DNA of 64,000 nucleotides from Anolis sagrei (Eukaryota > Chordata > Lepidosauria > Squamata > Anolidae), in NCBI RefSeq assembly GCF_037176765.1, contig NC_090021.1, positions 53,594,953 through 53,658,952 on the forward strand, read 5' to 3'. Below are positions 1 through 13,100 of this stretch, in pieces. The notes under the pieces were generated by a model. The model was given only the letters and a program-made list of their open reading frames with translations. It searched no databases and was not told the origin of the DNA. Within the stretch, counting starts at the first letter, position 1, and every line of letters starts with the position of its first letter. The position numbers and the translations under genes are program-made.

Positions 1-289
1 GCTGCTAATGGACTTTAATTTTTTACTGTCTCTCATTTTTGTCTCCAAACCAACAGCAATATCTGAAATAAAAGGTGGCTCCAACACTGGCACTTCCTCT
101 TTCTCTAAATGATTTTTTAACATCTTAACTAATGGAGGTTTGAAAACTTGCATTACACTTTTAATACATTTTGGTTAGCCAATAAGGGTATCACCTTTTG
201 TGGCCTCTGCTTTTTGTTTTACATACACTCTTATTCATTTATCAACTTGGAAATTCACTCTTAGGAATGAACAGCCTCTCTGCATCTTC

Positions 290-622
290 CAGTGGCCCCC
301 TGGTGGCACAATAGGTTAAACTCCTGAGCTACTAAACGTGCTGACCAAAAGGTTGATGGTTCAATCCGAGGTGCAGGGTGAGCTCCTGCCATTAGCCCCA
401 GCTTCTGCCAACCTAGCTGTTCAAAAACATGCAAATGTGAGTAGATAAATAGGTATCGCTTCTGCGGGAAGGTAACGGTGCTCCATGCAGTCATGCTGGC
501 CACATGACCTCAGAGGTGTCTATGGACAACGCTGGCTCTTCGGCTTAGAAATGGGAGATGAACACCACCTTCCAGAGTCAGACTTGACTAGACTTAATGT
601 CAGGGGAAACCTTTACCTTTAA
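290..622 (+). mobile_element. Sauria-type SINE (tRNA-derived)
   Basis: Full-length-looking SINE. It has a tRNA-like 5' end with box B ggttcaatcc near 358, a lizard-specific body, and a 3' end related to BovB (agagtcagacttgac). The 10-bp target duplication ctgcatcttc lies at 280-289 and 623-632. In intron 11 of SLC30A6, antisense to the gene. Confidence 0.9.
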
Positions 623-1016
623 CTGCATCTTCTGCATCAAGTTTATATAGTTAAGATAACAGATGGTAGAAAGCTAGAAGCTAGGCCAACCAAATAAACT
701 CTCAAGAGATCAAACAAACCTACAAACTCTTTCAAGTGCCTATTTTTGTACAGTTTCCTTAAAATATGCAAAGCATCTCTCAGGACCAAGTTCTTAAATA
801 GTAAATCATCATAATATTGTCTACATGGACAGGAAATGGTGTTCCTGTATCGTCCTTGATTTTCTGAGATCCATTTTGTACATTTCACAAAACAAGAGAG
901 TCTATGTCTATGAATTTCCCCAGCACTTTCTTGTTCTGTTGTTGAAGTAAGAAGGTGCTGGGAATATTGGGCAAACTGTAAAACACCACTGCAAATGGCT
1001 TCCCTTGTTCTCTTAC

Positions 1017-1119
1017 CTGAAGCAACACTTTCCCACTGTAGACACTCATGGGATACATGGTCCCAAACGTCATCAAGGCAATGGCTACTGCAGAGGCAGT
1101 ATCAACAGCAAAGTAATTA
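1017..1119 (-). CDS. SLC30A6: SLC30A6 coding exon 11 (last in window)
   Basis: 103 bp, codes [18 protein letters not shown] and on to KVLLQ (to residue 256). The donor gtaag follows directly and the exon ends on a codon boundary. The next exon (human continues TTPPHVIGQ) is not in the first 1016 bases. Confidence 0.95.
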
Positions 1120-4100
1120 CTGAAAGAAACAAACACAATATTAGAGGGGGCATCTTTTCTCCCCTAATAAATATCTTTTAATATTATGTCAAATATAGAT
1201 GCACTTACTTAATTTCGATTAGCATGTATGTAATGCAGAGAGCTAAAGCCCCAGCAAGGTCAATCAAGACGAAAGGATTCATGCGTGGAAGAAAGATGCT
1301 GCTCAAACCAGGAATGATACCACACAAACTAGAAGAAAACAACAAGTGATATAATTAGTAATGGCGACTGCTAGATAAACAACCACATGCCCCATGTATT
1401 ATATAGTGATGAGTTTTATACTTGCTCTCTCCAAAGAAGGGAAATAAACTCAGAAGAATTATGTGCCTAGTTATTATATTACAGCAGATGGAGGAATATA
1501 AGTATCTGGAGAATTTCCAACTAGAGCAGTTCAACCATCTGAAAAATTCAGGAGCAAAATTGTTATTATCTCTCTCTAATCTGATTGTTATTTTTCAAGC
1601 TACCAGGGCCTTTAAGGTAATATTACCAAGGATAATATTTAAGCTTCTGAATAGTTAAGCAACAACTCAAGTATTTCCTGGCTTCAGAAAACCTATTTAC
1701 TAGCGATTCATGCAACCTCCATTAATGGCTTCCAGATGTAAAAAATACTTTAAACTTTTGTAAATGATATGATCAAATGGTCATCCCAGAAATTCCACAA
1801 CACAGAGAGCAATCCTTGGCATCTCTAGCTAATCCCCTCCCTTGCCAGAAAAAAGGGTTTTGGATCAAAGAGCCATTTCCTCTGAGACTCCAGAGAAGTA
1901 CACTGCAGTCTCACTGGGTAAAAGACTAATGGTTGCTGGGCTGTGTATACATATGTATAGTTATGTACATGTGTATTTTGAAGTCTCCTAATAGCTGCTT
2001 TGAGACTCGTTCCATCAAAAATTGAGAAATACATTATTTAAGAAGTAGTCTGAGATCCAGGAATGCTGGTACTTGTTCCAAGGGATAATGTTGGGCTAAA
2101 AAAAAATAGCAGTGTAATGACTGCAATGTAGTTTCATATGACTGTATGGGAAAGGAGCATTTCCCTTTTGCCCACACTTGGAAATTCTCAAGGTCCAAGT
2201 TCTCTCTAAAACACTTTAAATGTGCCAAGAGACAGAAACTTTATACCTAGTTTCAGAGAAGGATATTTCAAAATATTGCAGGAGGAATATATTGTAGGAA
2301 CATGTGTTGCATACATTCGAGCTTGCTTTTTTTCCCTCGGGCACTTTTGATTTATTTGCTGACCACAACATTTTCTAGGGAACTCTCACTCCAGAGGCCA
2401 AACTGAAGTCTACAGCAGTTTGTTTTATGAGTCAATCTAGTTTCCAAATTATTCCTCATAACTAGACTAAAATACTCAAACCTAGTATTTTAGATTTTAG
2501 CAACACAATAGATGTTTCATATCTTGTCTTGAAAATGCACTACAACTGTGCTTAGCTACTAATCTTACAGGAAAGTACAGAAAGTTAAAATATCATGCCA
2601 GCAAGGTTCATTGTGAGAGCCACTATGATTATAAAACCTCTGGCTCTCAAATGAGAAGGCAGGAAAGGCAGATCTGAGCCAAAGCCTGGGAGATTCAAAG
2701 CCCTGCAAATTACATAATTATACTCTCATTCTCAATCTTACCTCCTACTGAGATCTGCAACATGCTCCTGAAGCCAACTTGTACTTGCAGCTACAAAAAA
2801 GGGGGATGTGTAACCATGAAAAATTAATACCTCACAGTTGTGAACCTAACATTACTAGAAATCTATATCAAGTTATGTTCAAAATAATATTTTATTAATC
2901 TTAACAATATACACTTTAGCATCTCTTCTTCACCCATTTTTGTTACTTTTTACTTGGTTGGGGAGGACAAATTTTCTCAGTCGAACAGATAGAAAGCTGC
3001 AGAACTATACATTTGCAAGAGTATTTCTTCAGTTCTAAGATGCACTTTCCCCTATATAAACATCACTAAAAATGAGGTGACTCCTACAATAACAGGTACA
3101 TATATATACGGTATATATAGCTTTTTCTTCTGTTGGCAGTGCTGATATTACTATGCATCTTACAATCAATGGCATCTTAGAATAAAACCAAGTCAAAAAT
3201 TCAAACATACTAAAAGCTAGGAAATGTTTATAGTATCAAATTCATCAGGTTTCACACATTACCGCCCATCCTGAGGTAAACTTTGTAAGGAGTCATCCAT
3301 TAACTGAAAATACATCAAAGATGTTTCAAAACACTTATGGGGCAGCTGTCTTAACTTCAAAAATCTATTCTATTTTAACTACCCTCTGAGTTGTCTCTAC
3401 AATTGGTTCTATAATATAATTTATATTCTTCATTATGGAAAGCCTCCACATCAAAATACATTTAAATCAAAATATGTGAATACTGATAAATAATTTCAAA
3501 CGCTACTCCACTGTTGTTGGTATTTTCCCACATGTGGCAACACTGCCCAAAAAACTGTGTATAAACAGTCTAAATTTAAGAGATTCTATGAGTGTTTCTT
3601 AGAAATATCAGGAAATAGTTTATTAATATGAAGAACCACTTTTCAGACCTATCCACAATTCTACTTTGCACATACAAGTGCCACAAGCTCTCTGATGAGC
3701 AGGACCAAAGAAATTGCAGTGATTTAGCATTCATTTGTAGCAACATTCAGACAAACATGGAAGTCCCAGTTTCAAGCAGAGAAGTCTTCTGACATTTCTA
3801 ACATTCAACAAAATGAAATGCTAACCAGAGAACATTCATCCTTTACCCCTGACACCTTTAGGCAAATTGTGAATAAAAAAAGTTTTGGTGACAACGATAA
3901 TTATTGACTAGTAAACAACATTTTGAACATACAAATATTCACTCCTTTTATGTCCCCCCCCCCTTATTTACTTACTACGTACCTTCAGAGACATAAGCAA
4001 AAGGTTTGTTTCTAATAGATAGCATTGTAAACAAGTTGAAAGAGAGTGCCACAAAGGTGCCAACCAACAATCGACCCCTAAAAGGAGTAATGAAATTAAT

Positions 4101-7100
4101 TAATGTGCCTTAATATGATAACAAGGTACTATAGTGAGTTACATTAGACAGTTATAGTATCCCCCACATACCATATTTCAGCCCTATTCAATTTCTTTTT
4201 AATCAGATCTAACCTGTTAACATTTTTAACTTCTTTATCTATGTATTCATCATATTCTAAAAGCTTAAATACAAGAAAGTCAGATTCAGTTATATCAATG
4301 AACTCAAAATTCTCTGCTGCAACATTTTAAAATCAGATTATTAACTAATTGTTTGAACTGATTTCTATTTAGACACAATCTGGAATATTAATCTAAACAC
4401 ATTTTTGCGACTGACCTGAAGGCAGCATAAATGTCATTTATATCTCTATATAGTATTACATAGTGTAACATTATGTAAAATCAACCCTGTTTTGATTATG
4501 CTATTTTATTCCTACAACATTTAAGTTCACATATCTGTATATTAAAAGCACTTACGTGTGAATCTCTGGTTGTTCCAGAAATCTCTCGGCACTACAAGAC
4601 AAGAGAATCATTTTTAAAGTCAGCACACATTTATTTTAAGAAATATATTAGTCACATCAAATGTGTAGATCCCAGTACTGGATTGCTGCTAATAAATCAT
4701 CACATTATTGTTTGTAACAATTGCAAGAAAAACTATTGTAGCAGATATTCCTACCTTTCTTTTAGTATAAAAAGTGCCCCAAGCTGTGCCAGAACTGTTG
4801 AGGCAAATACTGCTAAGACTTCAAATCTCTCAAACCTGAAATTTGAGAAATAAACATGAACAGGTAAGAACATTTAGCAGAAAGTAAATCCCATTAAAAA
4901 GATGATTTGTTAATATTTGATTAAATATGAGACTGAATAATATTACCCTTGACTCTCTAATTAAAAAGTAAATAATATAAAGACCAAACTTTGTGCTAGG
5001 AGTGATTTAGTGAATTATACACAATTGGTACCTGCTGGGGTTAGGCTACAGACCCCCATAAGGATTCAAAAATCCATGGATGCTGAGATCTCAATATATA
5101 TGCTGGCATAGTAATATAATGTTCCTTATATAAAATTACAAAATAGGGACTCACTTTTAAAAAACATATTTTCAAGCAATGGGTATTTGACCCCTTGAAT
5201 GAAGAATCTGTGGAGGTGGAGGACCAAATGTAGATATGAAAATCTCTGTTCAAAATCCCATAGCCAAGGCTATAAAACAAGGCTAGCACTAAGCCTTGAA
5301 TACAATGCTATTTTGGTATGCAGGTTCTAGCTTTCTTACAGTTAGCTAAAGTATTTTGTAAAAATCTGGCATGGATTCATAAATAGACTTTCCCTTAAAA
5401 AACCTCCAAGAACTATTAAACACTTTTCTCATTCTTTAAGGAAATGAAAGTCACTCAAAGTATCAACATATTTTGCAAACTTACCCAAATGAATAGGCTG
5501 GGGAAGGCTTTTTCATCATCACCCAATAACTTATCAAGCAAGTTATTAAGCTAAAGAAACAAAGCAAGTTTCAAGTGAACATTAAAAGAAGATCCAGCTA
5601 GTTAAAATTCAGATGAATTCCCAATTTTCAAAATGCTAAATGTAACATTCAAATGATTTCCTTTGGCAGGACTTAGAATTTCTTAAGGAATGGCTGGACA
5701 AAGTATGGCCCCAGAGTTACATGTGGCCCTTGCAACCCTTAACTGTGATTTCAGGACCCCCAGAAGCCCCCCAAAATTTATTTACATTTTTGGATTAATT
5801 TTGAATTGATTTTTTTGCCCCCATATCTATCAGTATACATAACACAGATTTGTTTACTTTCCTGAACCCTCTCATTCCAACTTGCAGAGCTCCTATCAAT
5901 ACACCCTGAGGTGTAGTATGGATATATGTAGCATAAGTTATAATTAAGGAAAGTTAAATACAGATAAGAAGCACACTTAAGGTGCGTTTGATTCTTTTTT
6001 ACTGCTGATTTGTATAAGATAGGGTATAATCTTTTGACTAAGATATTGTAAAAAGAAGAAAGGTTGTACATTTATACATTTTGACTGATAAATCTACAAA
6101 TATAAATAAATAAATAAACACGGAGTTTTCCAAGAAAAGAAAGTACCTATTTCTTTTTCCACTATGAATTCTCACACTAAGAAGTAAACTGGAATAGGCC
6201 AGAGTCCCTCTCACCTGCTTACGTAATGCTGCTCTATGGTCAATAATTTGGTGGATGCGACTGACCCCTGTGAAGAATCTTAGGGGAGTGTCCTTATCCC
6301 TCCTGCCTCCCATGAAAAAAGGTTACAATTTGAAAAGTCTATAGGGCACGGAAAGCAACGTTTCCATGTTTTAAGCTTATTTTAAACTTGAAGAGGTTGT
6401 TTTTAAAGTGACATCCAACGTTTTGAAAAATGTGGAGATGTTAAGGGCCTCAAAATGAGTTTTGCTATTATATGAAACCTATGGGCTGCATGCTCCCCAA
6501 GCACCTGTTTTAGAAAGTTATACAGAAGTCACTGTAGCTTACAGATTCTTAACTTTCTCTTAATTGTACTCAATTTAGCAACATGCTGTATTCTCTCTTC
6601 CTGAAAACCCCAGAGCTTTCTTTTTAGGTTATCTCGGAAAAAAGCTTGAGAAAGTTTTGCAATCTCATGTCAGATACCAAAAATACATTTAGGCTGAAAT
6701 TCTATGTCCACTCGCTTTGAAGAAGAATAAACTCCTTGAACACAATAGGATGTAATTCCATATAGGCATGTACAGTATATGATACCACTGTTAGCCTATG
6801 AAATTTCATACTTACATGTAAGGGAAAGTTAAAGGTTTCCCCTTGACATTAAGTCTAGTTGTGTCCAACTCTGGGGGTGAGGTGTGTGTGTGCTCATTTC
6901 CATTTCTAAGCCAAAGAGCCAGCATTGCCCGTAGATGCCTCCTAGGTCATGTGGCCAGCATGACTGCATGGAGCACCCTTACCCACAGAAACGGTACCTT
7001 ACCCACAGAAATGGTACCATACATTTGCATGTTTTCGAACTGCTAGATTGACAGAAACTGGAACTAACAGTGGGAGTTCACCCCATTCCCCAGATTCGAA

Positions 7101-10100
7101 CCGTTGACCTTTTGGTCAGCAAGTTCAGAAGCTCAGCAGTTTAACCTGATGCATCACCTGGGTTTCACTTACATGTAATAAGTAAAAGATGTTAACCACT
7201 ACCTATGGTTTTGGATAACAGGGTATGAACACATCATATACATTTCTCATATTCAGAAATTTAATAAGTAAGCATACCTGAACAGATCGAATATTGTTAG
7301 GTAGGTATATGCAGTTAAAGCTGTGGAAAGAAGATTACCTAAAGATTACTCTTGTAGAAATGATCAATTGACAGCTTCTCTTGTGCAAAAAGAGATGTGG
7401 GTTATTTTTAAGGGTAAACATTTCATTAGGCTATATACCACTTCCTACATAATAAGCACATTTGTTTTAAAGATATTTTTTTATAGACACAAGTTACATT
7501 GTAATAGTTTTAAACATTTTAAAAGCATTGTTCCCATCACAAAGCATTAGTACCTTTCTTACATCTGAGTCCTTCAATTTCTCAGAATCTGTACCTCTGC
7601 TGTCTGAGGATGGCCTTAGCCATCCTTCTTCCAAGACCAAAATGCTGATATCAAATCTGAGATACAAGCTCTTCCCCCATTGCCTTCTTTCCGTGTCTCT
7701 CCTGCTCAAAATCCATTTCTCCTGTCTTGACCCACCAGTCACCTCTACTCTTCAGTCCCACTTCTATTCCACTGCATTTTAAACAAAAGGTCTCATGGGT
7801 ATAAGCTGCCATGTGTGCATACAGATTTGAGATTTTTGCCAAGATCACAGCAGATAGGGGGAAATTAACCCATTCACTCCAGCTAGGGGAAGGGGAGATG
7901 TGCAAAAAAGCAACACATAGATTAAAGCAATCTTTTATCTGGCTAGCAGTTTCTCCAGTGTTGCTGGACTGCGACTGCTTTAGCCTATATAATATGGGAT
8001 AGTGAGAACTGTGGCCCAGCAATAACTGGAAAGTCACACATCATCCATCCCTGAACTTTATTATGATCTATTCACCTTGAGATGAAAATAAAAATAGTTG
8101 AAAATGTTACAATCAACTTGCCTCAGTAATAAATACCCTATAGCAGTGGTTCTCAGCCTGTGAGTTCCCAGGTGTTTTGGCCTACAATTCCCAGAAATCC
8201 CAGCCCGTTTACCAGCTGTTAGGATTTCAAGGAGTTGATGGCTGAAACATCTGAGGACCCACAGGTTGAGAACCACTGCCCTATACCATGCTGGATCTTC
8301 TCTTTGCACATTTCTGATGTTGAGAAATTCAACTGCAGTGTTGGAGGCATACTGCAACAGCCAACTCCTAGAAATTTCCAAAAACTTGGAGCACAAACAG
8401 TGCCAGTGAGATTGTCAACCCTCATTCAAATAAGGCAAAAAAAAACAAGACAAAGCTTTAAGGAACATAGGTTAATTAATCTTGTTGTCCTATTAAACTC
8501 AAGGGAAATCAAGGAAGAAATGACACAAGAAAATATCACATGATCCATAGTATCTTATGAGAAGAAAAACCTACAGAAAGATACTGCTTAATCTCATATG
8601 ATGCTCACAGATCTACACTCATTTAATTATTATCTTGATTGCCTAACTATGTTACAAGCCAAGGGCAGCTCATTTTATGAATTCTATAATCAATTTACAT
8701 AAGCCTGTGTATGTAGAAACAGAAACATACCTATGCTGTTTGTAGAACTGCACCACATGAGAAGGAAACCAGTACATACTACGTTTACTGCACCAAACAG
8801 CAAGATTTTCCAGGACTGTAAATGACAATAATTAAAGTAAGTTTGAAAAAGAATTAAACACTGTATTAGAAGAAGAAAAAAGCACCCTGAGATGTAGACA
8901 TGTACGCAAATATTGACCACTATCAGCTCTAAGCCCTTGTGGGTCTCAAAAAGAGCAATGGTGTATCTTCTGGGGCATATGTATTGTCCAAGCTTCCAAA
9001 AACTATAATTTACAAAACTACAGACAAGTGTTGCAGTCACATGTGCTTTCCACTTTCCATCACAGGCCAGGTTAGTAAAAACAGCTTGCAAGCCTTGTAA
9101 TGCACCAAAATCCCCTGTTCCATTCAAGCTAGGACTTCTGGTTCGACGCTGGTTTAAAATGTAAGGAACACACAGCAGTGGTCCCCATCAAAGACGTCAT
9201 TAACCTTGGAGCAATGATTGTATTAGTCCATAAACCAATCCCTTGAACATCTACCTAGGCATAAATACTGATTCTAACTCAACTGCCATCTGAGTAGATA
9301 TTGCTAAAACAAGTAATAGCATAACCAGAGCAATTAACTGGAATGATAGAGAGAGAACATGTAACCAAAATTAATATCATATACTCCTCCATAAATAATG
9401 AAGAAAAATAGATGCATGCCCCACAAATTTAAATTAAACCTGATATGGAAGCAATGGCCGTCAGTTTGGATAACCCGAGAAGGGCATGCAAGGTGTGGGT
9501 ATCTTGGAAGTTTCTCATTCATAGGGCCTCATAAATCAACATGACTTTAGTCAAATAACAACAAATCTTTAGGTTCTTGTGGTTTTTTTCGGGCTATATG
9601 GCCATGTTCTAGAGGCATTTCTCCTGACGTTTCGCCTGCATCTATAGCAAGCATCCTCAGAGGTGAGGTCTGTTGGAACACAACAGTTCCAACAGACCTC
9701 ACCTCTGAGGATGCTTGCCATAGATGCAGGCGAAACGTCAGGAGAAATGCCTCTAGAACATGGCCATATAGCCCGAAAAAAACCCAAGAACCTAGTGATT
9801 CCAGCCATGAAAGCCTTCGACAACAAATCTTTGCTTAAAACTTACATGTTCAAAGCAATTTCTCAACAGATACACATGTTACTAAATGTGATACTTTCTT
9901 TTCTGTTACATATATTTAAAAAACATTCTCACCCTCCGATCAGATGCTACTGATCTAAATTCCTGTGTCAACTTGCCAAGCAGAGATCTCTGAGACTTGC
10001 GAAACAAGTATATTGTTCCCTGTGAACAAAAACAAAACAAGAGTAACACTTTGAACAAAAAAAGACGAGTAACATTTGTTAATTTATTTACAACTGAGTT

Positions 10101-13100
10101 TTCAAAATTGAGCTTGGTTTCTGATCACAAACAAAATACAACTGTCACAAAAGTAATAATAAATAAATAATAAAACTTTATTTATATACTGTCCTATCTC
10201 TCCGAAGGGACTCAGAGTGGTGAACAACAAAGTCAGCAAACATTCAATGCTGTACAAAAGAAAAACACAAAACAAATAATTATCCCATCCAAAACCCTCG
10301 CAGATCCACATTTAAACCAAAAATAAGACTCATTATGTAACATTTACAATTCCATAGTAATCCATCAAGAAAATTCATCAAGTAGCAGGGATGATGTGCC
10401 CACGCTCTGACCAGCTCGTAAAAGGGCATTTGTAAATAGCATGGCAGTTGTTCAGGTAAGTGAATACATATGAACCTAAAGCAGATGCAAACAAGCTTAA
10501 GTGTCTTTAACAGTAACATAACACACAGAAATACAACAGGATATGTTTCAACTTTTACTCAAGTTATTTTTAACCTACATTGTTCTCTAAAGATCTGATT
10601 ATGTAATGTATTTATTTTCATAAACTTATAAAGCCATTCATACTGACAGATGGTAACTTGATTAGAGACGCCACCCCCATCTTGAACATCACAGATGAGA
10701 AAAAAATAAACATAGGATTCTTTACAAAGGTTGAAAACTTTCTGCTCTCCTAGTCCATCCTGATGTGCTCTTGTAGTTTGATGTGCAGAAATGTATTACT
10801 TCTTAAACCTTTACATAATGTGATCAGTGTTGGAGTGGAATTGGGAAGTTCCAATTTCAACTCTACACTAAAGGCAGGAAATACAAAGAATCACAATGTT
10901 GGAAGAAACCTTGAAGGCCACCCACTCCAACCCCATGCTATAAAGGATCACACAGTCAAAGCACTCCAGACAGAGGGCTATCCAGACTCTGCTTGAAAAC
11001 CTCTAGCTAAGGACACTGAGGCAGCATATTGCACTGCTGAATACATCTTACTGTCAGGACATTCTTTCTAGTATTTAGGTGGAATCTTTTTTCCTGTAAT
11101 TTGAATCCATTGCTCCAGAAAGGCCCTATATCCCAGGATCTGATCCCAGGTTTTCTGTTTATCCCAAATTATCTGGCAGTGAGAACTCATATAATCCAGT
11201 TTAAAGCAGAAAACCTGTAATCCAATTCTGGGATATAGAGCCTGTCTGGAATGGCACCTAATCTCCAAAGTAGCAAAAAAGGCTTGTTTCCTCCTCAATG
11301 GGGCATCCTTTTAGATACTTAAACATGGCTATCATGTATCCTCTCAGGCTTCTTTTCTCCAAGCTAAACATACCCAGCTCCCTCAGCCATTCCTCATAGG
11401 GCTTGACTTCTAGACCTTGGATCATTTTGGCTGCCCTTCTCTGGACATGTTCCAGCTTGTCAATATCCTCCCTGATGCTACTCTGTCTCATAGAGTTGTG
11501 GAGAGGATGGAGTTAGAAGAACAACTACACAGGCCATTTTAAGTTCATTGAAGAAACACAATCCATCAACAGATACACAGACATCACGGCAATTTACAAT
11601 ACAGGTTGAACATCCTTTATCCAGAATTCCAAAATACTCCAAAATTGTAATACATAAGTTGGCTGAGGCAATGACACAATTTCCTTCTGGTGGTTCAGTG
11701 TACATAAACTTTGTTTCATATATACACTTATTTAAAATATTGTATAAAATTAGTTTCATAGAATCATACAATCATAGAGTTGAAAGAGATCTCATGGGCC
11801 ATCCAGTCCAACCCCCTGCCAAGAAGCAGGAAAATTGCATTCAAATCACCCCTGACAGATGGCCATCCAGCCTGTTTAAAAGTCTCCAAAAAAGGAGCCT
11901 CCACCACACTCTGGGGCAAAGAGTTCCACTGCTGAACAGCGCTCACAGTAAGGAAGTTCTTCCTAATGTTCAGATGGAATCTTCTTTCTTGTAGTTTGAA
12001 GCCATTGTTCCACGTCCTAGTATTCAGGGCAGCAGAAAACAAGCTTGCTCCCTACTCCCTATGACTTCCTCTCACATACTTATACAAGGCTTATTTTATT
12101 TTATTTGTCGTGTCAGAGCAGCCAGTCCATTATATTACATTTCTAACAGAACAAAGCAAACAAACAGAAAAATACACAACTTGTGAGTTTGGTAGCTGGT
12201 TAAATGTCCTTTGACCAGTATCTGGCCACTTGGAGTGCTTCCGGTGTTGCTGCAAAAAGGTCCTCCATTGTGCATGTAGCAGGGCTCAGGTTGCATTGCA
12301 GCAGGTGGTCAGTGGTTTGCTCTTCTCCGCACTCGCATGTCGAGGATTCTACTTTGTAGCCCCATTTCTGAAGGTTGGCTCTGCATCTCGTGGTGCCAGA
12401 GCGCAGTCTGTTCAATGCCTTCCAAGTCGCCCAGTCTTCTGTGTGCCCAGGAGGGAGTCTCTCATTTGGTATCAGCCATTGGTTGAAGTGCTGGGTTTGA
12501 GCCTGCCACTTTTGGACTCTCGCTTGCTGAGGTGTTCCAGCGAGTGTCTCTGTAGATCTTAGAAAACTATGTCTAGATTTAAGTCGTTGGCGTGCTGGCT
12601 GATACCCAAACGGGATGAGCTGGAGATGTCTCTGCCTTGGTCCTTTCACTATTGGCTGCTACTTCCCGGCGGATGTCAGGTGGTGCAATACCGGCTAAGC
12701 AGTGCAATTCCTCCTATACAAGGCTATAATGTCTCCTCTCAGCCTTCTCTTCTGCAGGCTAAACATGCCCAGTTCTTTAAGCTGCTCCTCATAGGGCTTG
12801 TTCTCCAGACCCTTGATCATTTTAGTCACCCTCCACTGGACACATTCCAGCTTGTCAATATCTCTCTTGAATTGTGGTGCCCAGAATTGGACACAATATT
12901 CCAGGTGTGGTCTAACCAAAGCGGAATAGAGGGGTAGCATGACTTGTCAATATAATATAAAATCACATACTTATACATGGCTATCATGTCTCCTCTCAGG
13001 CATTAAGACGTATATGAAACAAATACTTGTAGTGCTGAGGCTTGGATTCCCTCTCCAAGGGTCCGTCTACACGGCAGAATTGACATGGCCCAATGCTATG

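Noticed and set aside
290-380. tRNA gene
   Set aside because: tRNA-like boxes belong to the Sauria SINE; no full cloverleaf, and a target duplication surrounds the whole SINE.
12200-12649. Host zinc-knuckle protein
   Set aside because: LINE C-terminus within an insertion that splits CR1.
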